Positions 41,792 to 50,814 of a stretch of 64,000 bases of DNA are shown here, in pieces. The stretch comes from Alicyclobacillus herbarius DSM 13609. GTDB taxonomy: Bacteria > Bacillota > Bacilli > Alicyclobacillales > Alicyclobacillaceae. The notes beneath the pieces were generated by a model that saw only the letters and a program-made list of their open reading frames with translations, had not been told where the DNA came from and searched no databases. Where the stretch lies: contig NZ_AUMH01000001.1 of the NCBI RefSeq assembly GCF_000430585.1, forward strand, positions 229,108 through 293,107, given 5' to 3'. Position 1 is the first letter of the stretch. Each line of letters starts with the position of its first letter. The position numbers and the translations under genes are program-made.

Positions 41792-43090
41792 ATGGCAAAC
41801 GAGGCGGTGGAACGCGCAGCGGGCGGCCTGGTGGTACGCGAAGGACGGCGCGGGCGCGAAGTCCTGATGATTGACGATGCGTACGGACACGTGGCGTTTC
41901 CCAAGGGACACCTGGAACCTGGAGAGCGCTGGGAGGACGCCGCGGTCCGCGAGATTGCCGAAGAGACCGGCATCGCGGCGCGCATCCTGGGGCCCCTAGG
42001 TCGCGTGGAGTATCGGATTGAACGGGAAGGTCGTCCAATTCGCAAACAGGTGCGCCTGTTTCTGCTGAGCCCGGTGGATTCGTCTGCCGAGCCAGTGCAC
42101 CAGGCCGAAGAGGTACAGGGAGCACGCTACCTGCCCTGGGACGAGGCCGTGAAGGCGCACAGCGAGCGCGGCTATGCGAACTGGTCGTGGGTGTTGGATA
42201 AAGCCGACGTATTCTATACCTGGTATCGGGACAACTGGGAATCCTGGCGGCAGACACCGGCAGACTTAAGCCTTGAGCGTCTCTCTGAGTTGTGGGACCA
42301 AGGCGCCGCGCATGTGGCGCGTGTTTTGGCGGTTACCCGAAAGGAACTCGAGGCGACCACGGATTGGGGGGCGTCACTGCCTGAGCCCCTGCCTTTGCGA
42401 TTGCCTTTGCCGATTGATCGTCCAGCAGATCAGGTGCGAGGGGCGCTCGAGCACACACTGTTGCGCCCGGAGGCCAGTCAGGTGGATGTCGAGCGGGTCC
42501 TCGCGGAGGCCGTACGGCTTCGGTGTGCCGCCGTCTGCATTCATCCTCAGCATGTCTCGTTGGCGGCGCAGCGGGTGGCCGGGAGTCCAACGAAGGTCTG
42601 TACCGTGGTCGGGTTTCCCTTTGGAGCGGAGAACCCTGACGTCCTGGCGGACGAGGTGCACCGTGCGGCTGCGGCGGGGGCGGACGAAGTCGATATGGTC
42701 ATTCCGATTGGCTCGATGTGTGAAGACGACGTGTGGACGGTATATCGCCACGTCCAGTCCGTGGTCGAGGCCGCCCGCAGTCATCCGGGGGTGCGGGTCA
42801 AGGCCATCTTGGAGACGCACTACCTCGCTCTGGACCAGGTCGTCAAGGCCGGGTATGCGGCGCTTATGGCCGGATCGGACTTTTTGAAGACCTCGACCGG
42901 GTTTGCTCCAACGGGGGCTCGCTGGGTCGACGTGGCCGTCATGGCGCAGATGGCCGGGCTCGCGGCGAACGGCGATCGAGGGGTCAAGGCGGCCGGGGGC
43001 ATTCGTACGCACGCCCAGGCGTTGACCTTCCTTCGCATGGGGGCCAGTCGCATCGGCGCCAGTTCAGGTCCGGCCCTGATTGGGGACTAG
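41792..43090 (+). CDS. Fusion of NUDIX hydrolase and deoxyribose-phosphate aldolase (DeoC)
   Basis: The 432-residue protein has two enzyme domains in one frame. Residues 1-150 are a NUDIX hydrolase: the NUDIX box occupies residues 39-61 and keeps G39, E44, the RExxEE core (53-58) and G60. Residues 213-432 are a DERA-type aldolase: LEHTLLRPEA at the start, VCIHPQHV, VVGFPFGAENPDV, ADEVDMVIPIGS, the Schiff-base lysine in SDFLKTSTGFAPTGA (about residue 366) and VKAAGGIRT. DeoC splits 2-deoxyribose-5-phosphate to acetaldehyde and glyceraldehyde-3-phosphate. The joining segment is helical (about 150-212). ATG 41792 follows GGGGGAGATGG. The 3' end overlaps the convergent transporter gene by 27 bp. 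Confidence 0.9.
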   Translation: MANEAVERAAGGLVVREGRRGREVLMIDDAYGHVAFPKGHLEPGERWEDAAVREIAEETGIAARILGPLGRVEYRIEREGRPIRKQVRLFLLSPVDSSAEPVHQAEEVQGARYLPWDEAVKAHSERGYANWSWVLDKADVFYTWYRDNWESWRQTPADLSLERLSELWDQGAAHVARVLAVTRKELEATTDWGASLPEPLPLRLPLPIDRPADQVRGALEHTLLRPEASQVDVERVLAEAVRLRCAAVCIHPQHVSLAAQRVAGSPTKVCTVVGFPFGAENPDVLADEVHRAAAAGADEVDMVIPIGSMCEDDVWTVYRHVQSVVEAARSHPGVRVKAILETHYLALDQVVKAGYAALMAGSDFLKTSTGFAPTGARWVDVAVMAQMAGLAANGDRGVKAAGGIRTHAQALTFLRMGASRIGASSGPALIGD

Positions 43091-43999
43091 CCGCTCGACG
43101 AAGTGGGCGAACGATCCGATGGCGGGCCAGACCGCGAGGGTGCAGAGAATGTTGAAGATGGAGTGGGCGTTGGCGATTTGCTCCTTCGGGTGCGGGCTAA
43201 GCCAGGTCATCCACTCGCTGTACGGGGCGAGAAATGGGAGAAACACCAGGACGCCGGCGACGTTGAGGAGCACGTGCGCGACGGCCACTTGAACGGCGGC
43301 GCGCGGCTGCCCGATGGCGGCGATGACGGACGTCAGACAGGTTCCGACGTTGGCACCGAGCACCATGGCAATGCCGCCCACCAGTGGAATCGCCCCGTTG
43401 TCCACCAGGGCCATGGTGACGACGGTGGTCGCGGTGCTGGACTGCACAAGGGCGCTGGCTGTGCAACCGACCAAAATGGCCCACAGTGGATTGTGGCCGG
43501 CCGCGGCGAGGGTGCGGGTAAACCAACTGGTGGTCGTCAGTGGGTGGAGAGCCGTTGTCAAGGTCTGCAAGGAAATGAATACGCAGGCAAAGCCGATAAG
43601 GGCCTTCCCGGGCGCGTACAAGCGGGGGCGGCGCAGGCTGACCAAGACGAGGCCGATACCCAGGCACGGAATCGCGATACCCCAAAGGTCCATCGTCAAC
43701 AGGAGGGGCGTTATGGTCGAGCCGATGTTCGCCCCGAGAACAATGCCTAGAGCGTCGCGAAAACCGAGGCTCGAGGCGGCCACCAGACCGACGGTGATGG
43801 CAGTTATAGCGGCGCTGCTTTGCACCAAGGCGGTGACCACGGTGCCGGTGACGATGCCGCGCGTCGGGGTCTTAACGAACTTATTCAGGATGACAGGGAG
43901 TCGTCCCTTTGCCATGGCTTCCAGACCGCTGCGCATGGTCCGCAAGCCGCCGAGAAATACGATGAGTGAAACGATGGCGGCCAATACCGCAATCCACAT
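43064..43999 (-). CDS. Na/Pi cotransporter family protein (YqeW-like)
   Basis: The 311-residue membrane protein has the two inverted QSSA/QSST repeats of the Na/Pi-cotransporter II family: VTALVQSSAAITAITVGLVA (about residues 58-77) and TASALVQSSTATTVVTMALV (about 182-201). Each is followed by a glycine-rich LGANIGST / LGANVGTCLT segment. B. subtilis yqeW, of the same family, also lies after mtaB. The PhoU-like C-terminal domain of longer members is absent. ATG 43999 follows GGGGG. Its end overlaps the NUDIX-DeoC gene tail to tail. Confidence 0.9.
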   Translation of the reverse strand: MWIAVLAAIVSLIVFLGGLRTMRSGLEAMAKGRLPVILNKFVKTPTRGIVTGTVVTALVQSSAAITAITVGLVAASSLGFRDALGIVLGANIGSTITPLLLTMDLWGIAIPCLGIGLVLVSLRRPRLYAPGKALIGFACVFISLQTLTTALHPLTTTSWFTRTLAAAGHNPLWAILVGCTASALVQSSTATTVVTMALVDNGAIPLVGGIAMVLGANVGTCLTSVIAAIGQPRAAVQVAVAHVLLNVAGVLVFLPFLAPYSEWMTWLSPHPKEQIANAHSIFNILCTLAVWPAIGSFAHFVERLVPNQGRT

Positions 44000-44069
44000 G
44001 GACAACACCCCCTGTCTACTTGTATGGACGTATAGGCTGATTCATGACTCGGTTTCGCAACTGCGCGGT

Positions 44070-44099
44070 TTGACACTGGTTTTTTCGCTGTACTATAAT
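44070..44099 (+). promoter_or_regulatory. Strong sigma-A promoter of rpsU
   Basis: Both boxes match the consensus: TTGACA (44070-44075) and TATAAT (44094-44099) with an 18-bp spacer. It lies 45 bp before the rpsU start. Confidence 0.9.
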
Positions 44100-44143
44100 T
44101 AGCCCTGATTCTTGATTTGAAAGTGTCGGAGGGAGGGATAGGG

Positions 44144-44323
44144 ATGTCGGAAATCAAACTCCGCAAAAACGAGTCCATCGACAGTGCACTCCGGCGCTTT
44201 AAGAAGGCGACTGCCAGAGACGGTGTGCTCGCCGAGATCCGCAAGCGGAAACACTATGAGAAGCCCAGCGTGGCCCGCAAGAAGAAGTCCGAAGCGGCGC
44301 GCAAAAAGCGGCGCTCGTATTAA
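44144..44323 (+). CDS. rpsU: Ribosomal protein S21
   Basis: S21 is a small basic protein of the 30S subunit involved in mRNA start-site selection. ATG 44144 after GGAGGGAGGG gives 59 residues: [20 protein letters not shown], then REI-type [20 protein letters not shown] and the basic end RKKRRSY. It is followed by yqeY at 31 bp, as in Bacillus. Confidence 0.98.
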   Translation: MSEIKLRKNESIDSALRRFKKATARDGVLAEIRKRKHYEKPSVARKKKSEAARKKRRSY

Positions 44324-44354
44324 TTCAGGATTGGTAGGATAGGGAGGCTCCATC

Positions 44355-44798
44355 ATGAGCTTGGCAGAGCGGTTGTCGGATGACCTCAAGCAGGCGATGA
44401 AAAACCGCGATAAACTCCGCACGTCTGTGATTCGCATGGTGCGGTCGGCTTTGAAAAACCGAGAGATTGAAACGGGCGCTCCGTTGACCGAGGACGATGT
44501 CCTCGCCGTCCTTCAGAAGGAGGTCAAGCAGCGCAAAGACTCCTTGGAATCCTTTAAAGCGGCCGGACGCACGGATTTGGCGGAGCAGGCGGAGGCGGAA
44601 ATCGCCGTCTTAGGTGAATACCTGCCCAAGCCGCTCGACGAGGCCGAGTTGAAGGCGTTGGCGGTCGAGGTGATTCGCGAGGTCGGGGCTGCCAGCAAGG
44701 CCGATATGGGGAAGGTGATGGGCCAACTCATGCCGCAGATTCGCGGTCGCGCGGATGGCAAGACGGCGCAGCGCATCGTGCAGGAATTGCTCAGCTAG
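44355..44798 (+). CDS. yqeY: GatB/YqeY domain protein
   Basis: The 147-residue protein matches the YqeY family, related to the tail domain of the amidotransferase GatB: LSDDLKQAMKNRDKLRTSVI, LKNREIETGAPLTEDDVLAV, VKQRKDSLESFKAAGRTDLA and GKVMGQLMPQIRGRADGKTA. The domain in GatB contacts tRNA; the function of the stand-alone protein is unknown. Shares the rpsU promoter; a terminator lies 105 bp after the stop. Confidence 0.95.
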   Translation: MSLAERLSDDLKQAMKNRDKLRTSVIRMVRSALKNREIETGAPLTEDDVLAVLQKEVKQRKDSLESFKAAGRTDLAEQAEAEIAVLGEYLPKPLDEAELKALAVEVIREVGAASKADMGKVMGQLMPQIRGRADGKTAQRIVQELLS

Positions 44799-44902
44799 CC
44801 GACGGCACCGTCGACGGTGAGAAACGGAAACGCGGGAATGACGGAGAGAAGATCCCTCCCTTTTTGAACATAGTTTGAGCATCGGACATTTGAAGAGGAT
44901 AC

Positions 44903-44929
44903 GACTCGCCAGTGGGCGGGTCTTTTTTT
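44903..44929 (+). terminator. Rho-independent terminator after rpsU-yqeY
   Basis: GACTCGCC (44903-44910) pairs with GGCGGGTC (44915-44922, one G-T pair) around AGTG and is followed by seven Ts. The remaining gap to yqfC (44930-45051) holds no other clear signal. Confidence 0.92.
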
Positions 44930-45051
44930 ATGCCCGGGAGCGTGCGATGCATAGGGAGGTGAGCATAGCTTGACCTGGTCTTTCATACGGATTAGAGAGG
45001 GCGGATAGGCTGCTTTGGCTCGCGTCCGTCCCAGGAATGAGGGGGATGTGC

Positions 45052-45348
45052 ATGCGAAACTTGCGCAAGGCGTGGAAGCAAAAGGCCTCACAATGGTTGT
45101 CGCTGCCCCCTGACATGGTAACGGGTGTTGCGCGGGTTCTCATTTTGGCGGACCAGCAAGTGGTGATGGAGAACATAGTGGGCCTGGAGCGGGTGGGGGA
45201 AACGGAGATTGTGGTCGATATTGGACATGCACACATCCGGTTAACGGGGACCGGGTTTGAGGTGACCTTTGCTGCCTCAGGGGAAATTCACATCCAGGGA
45301 CGGGTTGACCATATTGAGTTTGTTCGCGGTCAGGAGAGTTGGCGATGA
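45052..45348 (+). CDS. yqfC: Sporulation protein YqfC
   Basis: The 98-residue protein belongs to the YabP/YqfC family, which in Bacillus is made in the mother cell under sigma-E. It shows LSLPPDMVTGVARVLILADQ, then VVMENIVGLERVGETEIVVD and a beta-rich C-terminal region. ATG 45052 lies six bases after GAGGGGG; ATG 45037 is in frame but precedes that site. It overlaps yqfD by 4 bp. Confidence 0.92.
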   Translation: MRNLRKAWKQKASQWLSLPPDMVTGVARVLILADQQVVMENIVGLERVGETEIVVDIGHAHIRLTGTGFEVTFAASGEIHIQGRVDHIEFVRGQESWR

Positions 45349-46559
45349 ACTGGACACGCGTACAAGAGTGGTGGTTTGGGTCGTTACATATGGAGTTACG
45401 CGGAATTGATGTGCCGGACGTGATCGTGGAACTGCAGCGTAAGGGCGTTGAACTGCGACACGTTCGTCTCGGTCAGGAGTCGGCCACCTTGTTGGCGGGG
45501 GTTCGCGACTTTGGGGCGGTATACCAGGTTTGCCGCAGACATCGGGTGAAGATCCGCTTCCTCGAGCGGGCCGGGATGCCGTTTACGGTGCGCCGCATCA
45601 AGCGGCGGAAAACGTTTGTGGCGGGCATGCTGTTATTCGTGTTCTTGGTGTATACGCAAAGCCAGGTCATCTGGCGCGTGACGATTGACGGGGTCCCGGA
45701 GGATACCGCATTAGCGGTTCGGCAGGCTGCAGCCGAGTCTGGACTGTACGTGGGCGCTTGGCGAGGGCGCCTGGCGGATATGGATCGAATCCAGGCGGAT
45801 ATCCAAAAGCGTCTGCCAAATCTCACCTGGGTTGGGGTAAATGTGCAAGGGACGATTGCGCATATCGAAGCGGTGGAGAAAATCCCTGGCGTATTGGAAG
45901 AGCGAGATGAGCCGCATAACGTCGTCGCTGCCAAACCGGCCACCATCCGTCGCGTGTTCGCCAGCCGCGGCAAGGCCGTGGTCAAGCCCGGGCAGGTGGT
46001 TCAGGCTGGTCAGCTCTTAATCTCTGGACTGCTGGCGGATGGGAAGGAAGTTCCGGCCGAGGGGCAGGTTTGGGCCGAGGTTTGGTACACCTCACAGGTT
46101 TCCCTGCCGATGCAGGTGACGCAATCCGGATTGACCGGTAAGTCGGTACAGCGCGAATACTTACGGCTTGGTCCCTTGGCTGTCCGGGTGTGGGGATGGC
46201 AGGAGCCGCGTTACCAGGCTTCTGTGGAGCGTACGGATGAAACACAGTGGCACATTGGCAAGTGGCTTCTCCCGGTGCAACTACAGACGGTGACCGTCTA
46301 CGAAGCCCACCCGCAGGCGGTGGAAAGTTCCGTGGCGGAGGCGGAAAAACGGGCCCTCACCTTGGCTAAGGCAGACGTGCGTCGACAAATGGGAGGCGAT
46401 GGGGTCGTTCTTGAGCAAAAGGTTTTACAGCGGAAAGTGTCGCATGGTAAGCTATACGAAAAAGTCTTTACTCGGGTCGAGGAGGACATCGCCACCGAAG
46501 CGCCGATTCCCCCTGCACCTGAGAAACATAAGGTGGCGCCAAATACGGGTTCTGCCTGA
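45345..46559 (+). CDS. yqfD: Sporulation protein YqfD
   Basis: The 404-residue membrane-anchored protein has an N-terminal YqfD region, one clear membrane helix (about residues 88-107, KTFVAGMLLFVFLVYTQSQV) and a POTRA-like extracytoplasmic part (WRVTIDGVP...LPNLTWVGVNVQGTIAHIEAVE). KPGQVVQAGQLLISGLL follows. Bacillus yqfD is sigma-E dependent and conserved in spore formers. ATG 45345 overlaps the yqfC stop. Confidence 0.93.
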   Translation: MNWTRVQEWWFGSLHMELRGIDVPDVIVELQRKGVELRHVRLGQESATLLAGVRDFGAVYQVCRRHRVKIRFLERAGMPFTVRRIKRRKTFVAGMLLFVFLVYTQSQVIWRVTIDGVPEDTALAVRQAAAESGLYVGAWRGRLADMDRIQADIQKRLPNLTWVGVNVQGTIAHIEAVEKIPGVLEERDEPHNVVAAKPATIRRVFASRGKAVVKPGQVVQAGQLLISGLLADGKEVPAEGQVWAEVWYTSQVSLPMQVTQSGLTGKSVQREYLRLGPLAVRVWGWQEPRYQASVERTDETQWHIGKWLLPVQLQTVTVYEAHPQAVESSVAEAEKRALTLAKADVRRQMGGDGVVLEQKVLQRKVSHGKLYEKVFTRVEEDIATEAPIPPAPEKHKVAPNTGSA

Positions 46560-46577
46560 CCGCTTTTACCCGTATCA

Positions 46578-46612
46578 GTGTGTGTTCTGACCCTTTCCGG
46601 ATTACCTCTAGG
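46578..46612 (+). repeat. Fragment of the dispersed hairpin family (right half), before phoH
   Basis: TGTGTTCTGACCCTTTCCGG and then ATTACCTCT match the loop and right arm plus tail of copy 5. Most of the left arm is missing, so no hairpin can form. It lies 38 bp before the proposed phoH start. Confidence 0.6.
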
Positions 46613-46649
46613 GTACAGCCGGTGTCTTGACGAAGGAGCTGGTAGTTGG

Positions 46650-47630
46650 TTGGCCGGGGAAACGACGTGCCGAAAATGGGTTTTTGCGAACAATGAGGAA
46701 GCGATGCACACCTTGGGTCCGGGCGACTTGCTGCTCAGCTTGCTCGATGAGGCATACGGGGCAAAAGTCGTCATCCGCGGCACCGAGGTTTCTTTTATTG
46801 GTGAGGAAGCTGAGGTGGAGGAAATGGTCGATATCGTGCGTACCATTTCCAGACTCACAGAGCTTGGTGCACAGTTGTCCGAAGGTGATTATCGTTACGC
46901 AATCGAACTGGCGCAAAACGGTGAGCTGAAGGAATTGGTCCACCTATTCACCTCGGAGGTCACAATCACGCACCGCGGCAAGGTCGTGCGCGCCAAGACG
47001 GTCGGACAGCGTCGCTACGTGGAAGCCATCCAGAAGTACGATATCGTGTTTGGCATTGGTCCGGCCGGCACAGGCAAAACGTATCTGGCCGTCGCGATGG
47101 GAGTGAACGCGCTCAAACGCGGGGACGTTAAGCGCATCATCCTGACCCGCCCGGCGGTGGAGGCGGGGGAGCGGCTTGGCTTTTTGCCGGGAGACTTGCA
47201 GGAAAAGGTCGATCCGTACCTGCGTCCGTTGTACGATAGTCTGTATGATGTGTATGGAGCCGAACAGGTGGCGCGGGCGATGGAGCGGGGGACCATCGAA
47301 GTGGCTCCGTTGGCCTACATGCGCGGCCGAACATTGGACGATTCCTTCGTTATCTTGGACGAGGCCCAGAATACCACGCCGGAACAGATGAAGATGTTCT
47401 TGACACGACTGGGATTCGGTTCGAAGATGGTGATTACAGGCGATGTGACGCAGGTTGACCTGCCCAGCGGACGCCTGTCCGGGCTCATCGAAGCCTCACG
47501 CATCTTAAAGTCCATCCCGGAGATTGCGTTTCATTATTTTTCCGGTCATGACGTGGTGCGCCACCACTTGGTCCAGAAGATTATCGACGCCTATGAACGG
47601 ATGGATCCGCTCGAAAACGACAACGTGTGA
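46650..47630 (+). CDS. phoH: PhoH-like ATPase
   Basis: PhoH family ATPases are linked with RNA metabolism (ybeY neighbour) and may act as helicases. The 326-residue protein has an N-terminal domain, then Walker A FGIGPAGTGKTYLA (about residues 137-150), RPAVEAGERLGFLPGDLQEK, Walker B SFVILDEAQNTTPEQMKMFL and MVITGDVTQVDLP. TTG 46650 has GAAGGAG eleven bases upstream. There is no ATG before the conserved region in a suitable place. Upstream lies a truncated hairpin repeat. Confidence 0.94.
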   Translation: MAGETTCRKWVFANNEEAMHTLGPGDLLLSLLDEAYGAKVVIRGTEVSFIGEEAEVEEMVDIVRTISRLTELGAQLSEGDYRYAIELAQNGELKELVHLFTSEVTITHRGKVVRAKTVGQRRYVEAIQKYDIVFGIGPAGTGKTYLAVAMGVNALKRGDVKRIILTRPAVEAGERLGFLPGDLQEKVDPYLRPLYDSLYDVYGAEQVARAMERGTIEVAPLAYMRGRTLDDSFVILDEAQNTTPEQMKMFLTRLGFGSKMVITGDVTQVDLPSGRLSGLIEASRILKSIPEIAFHYFSGHDVVRHHLVQKIIDAYERMDPLENDNV

Positions 47631-47700
47631 ATCAAGCTGCACACGGGGGGCGCATTTTGGCTCTCCCTGAAGGCACGAGAAGGGTCGAGGGGTTGCACGG

Positions 47701-49821
47701 ATGATGTTTCGTAGATGGGGTCAGGCCATACGCCGGTACCTCGAAGACGATACGTTCCGTTCTCACAGGCGGATTCGTATCGGGATATACATACTTCTGG
47801 GCGTGGTTTTGTATCTGGTTCTCTTGGATAGCATCCTGCCCGTACGCTATCAGTTCTCGGTTGGTGACATCAGCCCGGTCACGATTCGGGCGCCCATCAC
47901 CGCGGTCGATACACAGGCCACCGAGGCGGCGCGAAAAGCCGCCATGGACAAGGTTCCGAAACAGTACGAAATGTCGTCGCAAGTGGAGACCAATGCGCTG
48001 GCCGCGGTGGACAAGTTGTTGACGACGGCAGCGCAAACGGTGGCCAACAAGTCCATGACCAAAGAGGAGAAGCTGCAGACGGTTGAGAAGGCGGCACCGG
48101 CCAAGGTCTCGGCTGCCACGCTCAAGACCCTGATTGGCATGACGCCGCGGCAAATCCACGACACTCAAACCGTATCCGATAGCATCGTCAAAGACCTTTT
48201 GGGCGCTCCTTTTAACCAACAGTCTGCTCAGCAGGCCCGGCTTTTGGTCGATAGCAGGCTGCTCAACTACGATTTGGACCGGACGTCGCGGGCGGTCGTC
48301 CAGGACATCGTCGTCAGCGTCCTCAAACCGAATATGGTCTATCAACGCGAGAAGACAGAGCAGGCGCGGGAGGCCGCAGCAAACTCCGTATCGGATATTC
48401 TCATCCATCAAGGAGATGTCATTGTCTCTAAAAACGGAGTGGTTACCGCTGGCGTCCTGAGTAAACTGCGCGACGTCGGTCTCTATAGTACCCGTCCGAA
48501 CTACGGCATGGTGTTTGGCTTCGCGCTTATGATTGCTATCGCGGTTGGACTGCTCGCAGTCTACATCGAACACCGCTCACCGCGCCGCCGCTTGGATAAC
48601 CTGATGCTCCTGGTCACGAGCCTGATTATCGTCTTAATGGCCATCTTAATCGCCGTGACGAAGGCGATCATCAACGCGGGTGGACCGGCTTCCACGCCGT
48701 ATCTGACCCCGATTTCGCTCGGGGCGATGTTGCTCGCGGTCCTTGTGGATTCCTCCCTGGCCGTGGTCGGCAGCTTCTACGTATCGCTCTTGTTCGGTGC
48801 CGCCTTGGGGTTTGACTACTGGTATACGTTTTTAGGGATTGTCTGTTCCTTGGTCGGCGCTTATGGCGTCGCCAAGGTGACGTCGCGCGGCACGTTTATG
48901 CGGGCCGGGTTCTTAGTTGCCGGCATCGGGGTGCTCGCGGTCAGTACCCGCCACCTGTTGCAGACCGACCATTCGCTCAGCTGGCAGACGTTTCTGCTGC
49001 ACGTCGGTCTAATGGCGCTCAATGGCGTCATCAGCGCCATCCTGACCATGGGTGTCCTGCCTTTCTTTGAGAGTGCGTTCGGGTTGCTGACGGCGATTCA
49101 CCTGTTGGAGTTATCCAATCCGAATAATCCGTTGCTGAAGAAAGTACTTATGGAGGCGCCGGGCACGTATCACCACAGTCTCATCGTCGGGAACCTGGCC
49201 GAAGCTGCGGCCGAAATTGTCGGGGCCGATCCGCTCATCTGCCGAGTGGGTGCGTACTATCATGACGTGGGCAAGACACGTCGCCCTTTATTTTTTGTGG
49301 AAAACCAGATGAACGGCGAAAACCCGCACGACAAGATTGCACCGAGTCTCAGTCACTTAATCATCACCTCGCATGTGACGGACGGACTGGCGATGTTGGA
49401 GGAGGCCGGCCTGCCAAAGCCGATTCGCGACATTTGCGCCACTCACCACGGGACGACAATTTTGTGGTACTTCTACAACAAAGCGCGGGAGCAAGACAAA
49501 AACGGAACAGTCAAGGTGGACGACTTTCGCTATCCTGGGCCCAAGCCGAAAACTCGTGAGTGCGCGATTGTCATGATCTGTGACGCCGTCGAGGCGGCTG
49601 TGCGCAGCATGGCAAAACCCACGCCCAATCGCGTGGAGGGCGTCATCCGAAAGATCATTCGAGATCGGCTGCAGGACGGACAACTGGATGAGTGCGATTT
49701 GACTCTACAGGATTTAGATGCGATGGTGGGGGCGTTTATGAAAACCTTAAAGGGGATCTATCACTCCCGCATTGAATATCCCGATCCAGACAAAATCCGC
49801 AAGGAGGTGGCGAAGGGATGA
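47701..49821 (+). CDS. pgpH: PgpH-type 7TM-HD cyclic di-AMP phosphodiesterase
   Basis: The 706-residue protein has one N-terminal helix (about 24-42), a large extracytoplasmic region (7TMR-HDED type), seven membrane segments (about 280-470) and a cytoplasmic HD domain. The HD residues are readable: LMEAPGTYHHSLIVGNLAEA, VGAYYHDVGKTRRPLFFVEN, ISHLIITSHVTDG-like SLSHLIITSHVTDG and CATHHGTT. Homologues such as Listeria PgpH break down c-di-AMP and affect K+ and turgor control. Bacillus yqfF is the same gene in the same place. Overlaps ybeY by 4 bp. Confidence 0.94.
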   Translation: MMFRRWGQAIRRYLEDDTFRSHRRIRIGIYILLGVVLYLVLLDSILPVRYQFSVGDISPVTIRAPITAVDTQATEAARKAAMDKVPKQYEMSSQVETNALAAVDKLLTTAAQTVANKSMTKEEKLQTVEKAAPAKVSAATLKTLIGMTPRQIHDTQTVSDSIVKDLLGAPFNQQSAQQARLLVDSRLLNYDLDRTSRAVVQDIVVSVLKPNMVYQREKTEQAREAAANSVSDILIHQGDVIVSKNGVVTAGVLSKLRDVGLYSTRPNYGMVFGFALMIAIAVGLLAVYIEHRSPRRRLDNLMLLVTSLIIVLMAILIAVTKAIINAGGPASTPYLTPISLGAMLLAVLVDSSLAVVGSFYVSLLFGAALGFDYWYTFLGIVCSLVGAYGVAKVTSRGTFMRAGFLVAGIGVLAVSTRHLLQTDHSLSWQTFLLHVGLMALNGVISAILTMGVLPFFESAFGLLTAIHLLELSNPNNPLLKKVLMEAPGTYHHSLIVGNLAEAAAEIVGADPLICRVGAYYHDVGKTRRPLFFVENQMNGENPHDKIAPSLSHLIITSHVTDGLAMLEEAGLPKPIRDICATHHGTTILWYFYNKAREQDKNGTVKVDDFRYPGPKPKTRECAIVMICDAVEAAVRSMAKPTPNRVEGVIRKIIRDRLQDGQLDECDLTLQDLDAMVGAFMKTLKGIYHSRIEYPDPDKIRKEVAKG

Positions 49822-50300
49822 GTGACCACCGGCTCATTGTGGATTTGGATATACGGGTGAACATGGACGAGGCGCCGGATGTGGATGAGGCGTTTGTCGC
49901 GCGCGTGCTGGAGGCAGCCGCAACACGCCTGGATGTATCCGGCGAGGTCTCGGTTTCGCTGGTAGACGACGCCGAGATCCACGAGTTGAACCACACGTAT
50001 CGCGGCATTGACCGGCCGACCGACGTGTTATCGTTTTCGCTTAGTGAAGGCGAGGAGATGCCCCTGCCTCCAGGGGAGCCCGTGCCGTTCGGGGATATAG
50101 TCATCAGCATGCCGACGGCTGTACGCCAAGCGGCGGAGTATGGGCACACTGTATATCGGGAAGTCGCGTTTTTGCTCGTGCACGGGTTCCTGCATCTGAA
50201 TGGTTATGACCATCAGGATGAGGCGAGTGAACGACAAATGTTCACCATCCAGGAAGAAGTGCTGGCGGATTTGGGGCTGACCAGGGATGCCACGCACTAG
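49818..50300 (+). CDS. ybeY: Endoribonuclease YbeY
   Basis: YbeY is a zinc-dependent RNase for 16S rRNA 3'-end maturation and ribosome quality control. The 160-residue product carries the signature HGFLHLNGYDH (about residues 122-132), which supplies three zinc-binding His, the conserved RGIDRPTDVLSFSL (about 62-75) and FGDIVIS. It starts on the pgpH stop (ATGA) and overlaps dgkA by 14 bp. Confidence 0.96.
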   Translation: MSDHRLIVDLDIRVNMDEAPDVDEAFVARVLEAAATRLDVSGEVSVSLVDDAEIHELNHTYRGIDRPTDVLSFSLSEGEEMPLPPGEPVPFGDIVISMPTAVRQAAEYGHTVYREVAFLLVHGFLHLNGYDHQDEASERQMFTIQEEVLADLGLTRDATH

Positions 50301-50811
50301 TCCAGAAACTCAGGACGCCCGCGGGGGCAGACGTGGGCGCGGACGGCGCCCCATGCCGCTGAGGCGTTCCTTTGCGTGCGCGTTCTCGGGGATCCTGGCC
50401 GGCATTCGCAGTGAACGGAACCTGCGCTTACACATCCTGGCTGCGAGCGTCGTCCTGGTGGCCGAATTGATTGTCCGGCCTTCTCTTATCCAGGCGGGCG
50501 TGTTATTGCTGTGCATGGCCTTGGTTCTCGCGGCGGAACTCATGAATACAGCCGTCGAATGCATCTGCGACCGGATCGCCGAGGGGGCGTTTCATCCCTT
50601 GGTGCGGATGGCCAAAGACTGCGCCGCAGGGGCCGTCTTGATTTTGGCCGTGGCGAGCGTGGCCGTAGCGGTGCTCATGGCCGTGAACTTATACCCATGG
50701 CACTGGCGCCTGTTCAGTCATCAATTTGCTGCGGCGGCCGTCCTCAATGCCGTGGTCCTCGTGGCGCTGTGGACGACTGCTGCACTGGCTTGGTTGCGCA
50801 AGGAGGACTAA
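50287..50811 (+). CDS. dgkA: Undecaprenol/diacylglycerol kinase family protein
   Basis: In Gram-positive bacteria DgkA proteins phosphorylate undecaprenol to recycle the cell-wall lipid carrier. The 174-residue membrane protein has the family motifs RNLRLHILAA (about residues 44-53), LVLAAELMNTAVECICDRI (about 78-96) with the catalytic and metal-binding Glu, and RMAKDCAAGAVLI (about 106-118). It is longer at the C-terminus than the typical 120-130 residues, with one extra hydrophobic pair. Start ATG 50287 overlaps ybeY; ATG 50353 is possible. The cdd gene that follows in Bacillus is absent. Confidence 0.92.
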   Translation: MPRTSPETQDARGGRRGRGRRPMPLRRSFACAFSGILAGIRSERNLRLHILAASVVLVAELIVRPSLIQAGVLLLCMALVLAAELMNTAVECICDRIAEGAFHPLVRMAKDCAAGAVLILAVASVAVAVLMAVNLYPWHWRLFSHQFAAAAVLNAVVLVALWTTAALAWLRKED

Positions 50812-50814
50812 CCC

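Noticed and set aside
44865..44900. CGGACATTTGAAGAGG near 44873 as another copy of the dispersed hairpin tail
   Set aside because: The match is limited to CGGACA and an AGAGG; there is no arm, loop or spacing in common.
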